Positions 60,714-64,000 of a stretch of 64,000 nt of DNA are shown in pieces. The notes beneath the pieces were generated by a model. That model was not told the DNA's origin, made no database searches, and saw only the letters and a program-made list of their open reading frames with translations. The position numbers and the translations under genes were made by a program. The stretch is from UMGS1649 sp045534225. GTDB taxonomy: Bacteria; Bacillota; Clostridia; TANB77; CAG-465. The stretch covers positions 1-64,000 of the forward strand of contig JAZSJJ010000001.1 of assembly GCA_045534225.1 (NCBI GenBank), read 5' to 3'. Numbering within the stretch: position 1 is the first letter of the stretch; each line of letters begins with the position of its first letter.

Positions 60714-61331
60714 ATGAAAAAGAATTCATTTTATTATTCAGTTATTTTAATCATAGTATTATTATTAGTATCAACACTTCTTTTGGAAGAACAAATTGCT
60801 TCAAGAATTACAACAATAATTACAGTGTCTACCGCCTTGATAGGTGCAGTTGCTTTGTTTATTCAATATAAAAGGGATAAAGATGTAAATCAAGCAAGTT
60901 TCATAGTAGAATATGCCAAATATTTTTATAGTCTCAACGGTACAGAAGAATTAGTTATGCAGCTTGATGAATATCGTTTGGGAAATAAAGACGTTGTCAA
61001 AGATGTTTCGTATACAGCTATTGTTAACTATTTGTTTTGGTGTGAAGAATTAGCTACACTAGTACAAAAGAATATAATAGATATAGAAACAATAGATAAT
61101 TTATTTGCATATCTATTCTTTCTAATTACAAATAATAAATACATACAAGAAAAGGAACTTATCCCGCAAGCAGAGTTCTATAAAGGGACGTATTATCTTC
61201 ATAAAGTTTGGACGGAATATAAGCTTAAGACAAAACAACCAATAATTACACCAGAAGAGAGTTTGGATAGAGTTCCAAAATATGATGAATATGCTAGAAA
61301 AGGAGATATATTCAACAAGAAAGAATATTAG
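60714..61331 (+). CDS. Two-helix membrane protein, DUF4760-like
   Basis: A 205-residue protein with two hydrophobic helices in the first 55 residues (about 6-23 and 32-51), then a helical cytosolic domain. This matches a common bacterial layout (DUF4760 and related) but the family assignment is by eye. The start follows GAGGTATAAC. It lies ten bases upstream of pnuC and the two are probably cotranscribed. Confidence 0.6.
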   Translation: MKKNSFYYSVILIIVLLLVSTLLLEEQIASRITTIITVSTALIGAVALFIQYKRDKDVNQASFIVEYAKYFYSLNGTEELVMQLDEYRLGNKDVVKDVSYTAIVNYLFWCEELATLVQKNIIDIETIDNLFAYLFFLITNNKYIQEKELIPQAEFYKGTYYLHKVWTEYKLKTKQPIITPEESLDRVPKYDEYARKGDIFNKKEY

Positions 61332-61340
61332 GAGAAACAT

Positions 61341-62021
61341 ATGAAAAAATATTTACATGAGATGTGGATGGGAACAGCGGTAACGCTAATTATAATACTA
61401 TCTATAATAGCAAAAACAGAATTAATAAAAATTATAGCTTCAGTATGTGGAGTAATATATATATTAGGAATAGATAAAGAAAACAGAACAAGTCAAATAT
61501 TTGGTTTCATAAATACGGCAATATATGCGTATCTTATGCTTAAAGATGGAGTATATGGAAGCGCAATATATAACGGTCTTTATTGTCTTCCTATGTTAGT
61601 TTATACATATATAAACTGGGGTAAGAATAGTAATGATAAAGATAACAAAAAATTAAAGGTAGCAACATATTCTGTAAAGACAAGATGTTATCTTATAATG
61701 GCGGCAATAGCAATAATTACAACATATTATGCAATAGCTGTTAAACTAGGAGTAAATTATGCATTAGTAGATGCTATAGTAATAACATGTGGAGCATTTG
61801 GCATGTATGCTATATCTAAGAAACACATAGAACAATGGTATGCATTTATAATAGTAAATATAGCAAATATTGCTATGTGGACAGTTGAAAGCATAAAAGA
61901 TCCATCAAATGCCACAATGGTTCTTATGTTTGTAATCTATATGATAAACAATATATATGGATTAAAGACATGGAGAGTCAGTAGAAAATACGATAGAAAT
62001 AAGGCTAAAAAAGAGGTTTAA
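61341..62021 (+). CDS. pnuC: Nicotinamide riboside transporter PnuC
   Basis: A 226-residue integral membrane protein with about seven helices. SQIFGFINTAIYAYLM and YNGLYCLPMLVYTYINWGKN are the characteristic PnuC stretches, followed by KTWRVSRK near the C-terminus. It brings nicotinamide riboside into the cell for NAD synthesis. The start follows TAGGAGA. No NadR or riboswitch is seen near it. Confidence 0.9.
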   Translation: MKKYLHEMWMGTAVTLIIILSIIAKTELIKIIASVCGVIYILGIDKENRTSQIFGFINTAIYAYLMLKDGVYGSAIYNGLYCLPMLVYTYINWGKNSNDKDNKKLKVATYSVKTRCYLIMAAIAIITTYYAIAVKLGVNYALVDAIVITCGAFGMYAISKKHIEQWYAFIIVNIANIAMWTVESIKDPSNATMVLMFVIYMINNIYGLKTWRVSRKYDRNKAKKEV

Positions 62022-62029
62022 GCAAATTA

Positions 62030-62061
62030 ACGTCACACGCTAAATTGTGTGGCGTTTTTCT
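62030..62061 (+). terminator. Terminator after pnuC
   Basis: Hairpin ACGTCACACG... / ...TGTGTGGCGT with T tract. The -35 of the RNase J promoter starts at its last T. Confidence 0.85.
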
Positions 62062-62089
62062 TGACTTTAATACCCCTTAATAGTATAAT
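62061..62089 (+). promoter_or_regulatory. Promoter of the RNase J gene
   Basis: TTGACT and TATAAT with a 17-base spacer, leaving a leader of about 115 bases before the start codon. Confidence 0.7.
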
Positions 62090-62212
62090 ATATGAGAATT
62101 GGTATGTATTTAATATACTAAGATTTGTACGGTTATTTATATATATAAAAATATTTAGAAACGGGGATAAAATTTAATATTGGTTTAATAACAAAGAAAG
62201 GATGATAAATGA

Positions 62213-64000
62213 ATGAATAAAACGGATAATGCCGTCTATGAAGAAGGCGTAAGTATGCTTCTTAATAAAGACATTAAGAAGAAACTAGAAAAAGAATCTA
62301 ATATAGATATAGATAATATAAGTATAATGAAAACAGAAGAAATTTCTGAAAAAAGAAGAATGAAGAAAAATTTAACTGAAAAGAAGGTAGAAAAACCTGC
62401 TAAACATAACAGTACAAAAGAAAGTATATTTGAAAAGAATAAACTAAAAATAATTCCACTTGGTGGATTACAAGAAGTAGGAAAAAATATAACAGTATTT
62501 GAGTACGGAAACGATATCATAATTGTAGACTGTGGATTAGGATTCCCAGAAGATGATATGTTAGGTGTTGACCTTGTTATACCTGACACAACATATCTAG
62601 AAAAGAATATAACAAAAGTTAAAGGTTTATTTATAACTCACGGTCACGAAGATCATATAGGGGCTATACCATATTTCTTAAAGAAAATGAATGTACCAAT
62701 TTATGCAACAAAGCTTACAGCTGGATTAATTACAGCTAAGCTTGAGGAACATGGTTTAGATAAAACAGCAAAAATAAAAGTAATAGAACCAAGACAAACA
62801 GTAACACTTGGTAAATTTAAGGTAGAGTTTATACGTACAACTCACTCAATAGCAGACTCAGTAGCGTTTGCTATAACAACACCAGTAGGAGTAGTAGTTC
62901 ATACAGGAGACTTTAAGGTAGATTACACTCCAATAGATGGTCAAGTTATGGACTTTGCAAGATTTGCAGAACTTGGAACAAAAGGAGTAACACTTCTTTT
63001 ATCTGATTCAACAAACGTTGAAAGACCAGGATATACAATGTCTGAAAGAAATGTTGGCGCGGAGTTTGATAAAATATTTATGAACTCTAACAAGAGAATA
63101 ATAGTTGCAACATTTGCATCTAACATACATAGAATGCAACAAATTGTATCTTCTGCAGCTAAGTTTGGAAGAAAAGTAGCTATAGTTGGACGTAGTATGA
63201 TAAGAGTTATGGGAGTTGCTCAAGAACTTGGATACTTAACAGCACCAGAAGGAACAATAATAGACATAGATAAGATAGGAATATATAACCCAGAACAATT
63301 AGTAATAATAACTACTGGTTCTCAGGGCGAAACGATGTCTGGTCTTGCCAGAATGTCTCAAGGGGAACACAGAAAAGTAACTATTACAGAAAACGATCTT
63401 GTAATATTCTCATCTTCATCAATACCAGGAAATGAAAAATCTATTGGTAAAGTAATAGATGAGCTTCAAAAAATAGGAGCAGAAGTAATATATAATCAAC
63501 TTGCAGATGTTCACGTTTCAGGACACGCTTGCCAAGAAGAATTAAAATTAATGCTTATGCTTACTAAGCCAAAATACTTTATGCCAGTACACGGTGAATA
63601 TAGATTCTTAAGACATCATAAAGAACTTGCTAAACAAGTCGGAATGCCATCAGATAATATATTCATATCTCAAAATGGTAGAGTATTAGAAATAGACGAT
63701 AAGTCTGCTAAATTAACTGGTCAAGTTCCATCAGGAGTTGTACTTGTAGATGGTCTTGGAGTAGGAGATGTTGGAAACATAGTTCTAAGAGACAGACAAA
63801 TGCTTTCAGAAAATGGTATGATACTTGTAGTATTCTCTCTTGAAAGTACAACAGGAGCGCTTGTAGGAGGCCCAGACATAATTACAAGAGGTTTTGTATA
63901 TGTTCGTGAATCTGAAGACCTTGTTGATGAAATAAGAGAATATGCAAAAGAACAAATAGAGAAGCTAATACATGCACATGTTACAGAATGGTCAAGTATA
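62213..64000 (+). CDS. rnj: Ribonuclease J, 3' end cut by the window
   Basis: The first 596 codons of an RNase J gene; the rest lies beyond the window. The start ATG at 62213 follows AAAGGATGA. Residues 1-78 are a lysine- and glutamate-rich extension absent from standard RNase J1/J2. The metallo-beta-lactamase core begins at about residue 79 (LKIIPLGGLQEVGKN), with THGHEDHIG (His143, His145, Asp147, His148) for the two metal ions. The CASP-type part follows, with LLSDSTNVERPGYTMSE, TTGSQGE and VHVSGHACQEELKLM, and the C-terminal domain begins near GVVLVDGLGVGDVG. RNase J has 5'-exo and endonuclease activity in mRNA and rRNA turnover. Confidence 0.96.
   Translation, partial: MNKTDNAVYEEGVSMLLNKDIKKKLEKESNIDIDNISIMKTEEISEKRRMKKNLTEKKVEKPAKHNSTKESIFEKNKLKIIPLGGLQEVGKNITVFEYGNDIIIVDCGLGFPEDDMLGVDLVIPDTTYLEKNITKVKGLFITHGHEDHIGAIPYFLKKMNVPIYATKLTAGLITAKLEEHGLDKTAKIKVIEPRQTVTLGKFKVEFIRTTHSIADSVAFAITTPVGVVVHTGDFKVDYTPIDGQVMDFARFAELGTKGVTLLLSDSTNVERPGYTMSERNVGAEFDKIFMNSNKRIIVATFASNIHRMQQIVSSAAKFGRKVAIVGRSMIRVMGVAQELGYLTAPEGTIIDIDKIGIYNPEQLVIITTGSQGETMSGLARMSQGEHRKVTITENDLVIFSSSSIPGNEKSIGKVIDELQKIGAEVIYNQLADVHVSGHACQEELKLMLMLTKPKYFMPVHGEYRFLRHHKELAKQVGMPSDNIFISQNGRVLEIDDKSAKLTGQVPSGVVLVDGLGVGDVGNIVLRDRQMLSENGMILVVFSLESTTGALVGGPDIITRGFVYVRESEDLVDEIREYAKEQIEKLIHAHVTEWSSI

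Overview
The window is a low-GC, Gram-positive (Bacillota, Clostridia-like) chromosome segment. This is inferred from AT-rich codon use (ATA, TTA and AGA dominate), near-universal AGGAGG-type ribosome binding sites, TTGACA/TATAAT promoters, a SAM-I riboswitch, a threonyl T-box, and conserved Firmicutes genes (cdaA, plsY, rnj, DUF1836 and DUF4364 families). Two acetate kinases plus phosphate acetyltransferase suggest a fermentative anaerobe. No rRNA operon, CRISPR array, transposase or phage module was seen. Most of the segment is housekeeping DNA; the accessory material is scattered between core genes.

Layout. 1-5400: tRNA-Asn, two small orphan proteins, a lone RelB/DinJ-type antitoxin, and an SF2 helicase with a membrane-spanning C-terminal region, flanked by two guanylate-kinase-like proteins, one without a P-loop. 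5400-13400: a compact three-gene unit of a single-module NRPS (C-A-T-R), a translationally coupled membrane histidine kinase and a large pilin-signal protein. 13400-16700: minus-strand orphan, NUDIX hydrolase and an asparagine synthetase lacking the catalytic Cys2. 16800-22850: class II aldolase, then tandem acetate kinases and tandem UDPGP-type uridylyltransferases. 22850-30600: paired small proteins, alpha/beta hydrolase with a BspA-like LRR protein, SAM-I riboswitch and metK, a DUF4046-like orphan, a membrane-anchored repeat protein and an MFS transporter. 30700-42600: der-plsY-pta, cdaA operon, greA-lysS, cmk-plsC-O-methyltransferase, patatin. 42600-50000: hemolysin III, hisS, ruvB-queH, T-box and thrS. 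50000-64000: WG-repeat pair, a zincin-like protein probably on a leaderless mRNA, fatty acyl ligase, pilin-signal LRR protein with an unusual leader, rimO-rho, secreted cysteine protease, tRNA-Trp, pnuC and the start of an RNase J gene that runs off the end.

How genes work together. Aldolase, pta and ackA1/ackA2 form the lower fermentative path to acetate and ATP. plsY and plsC make phosphatidic acid, and a fatty acyl ligase and a patatin handle acyl chains. CdaA makes c-di-AMP. RNase J and Rho act on RNA. The most promising undescribed system is the NRPS-kinase-pilin operon: it could make a reductively released, probably aliphatic, N-acyl amino aldehyde or alcohol and sense it (or its effect) with the coupled kinase. 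That link is inference from gene order only.

Two general patterns stand out. First, about ten monocistronic orphan genes share a codon use (ATT/ATC, CTT, CGT/CGG, AAG) unlike their neighbours. Second, tandem paralogue pairs are frequent.
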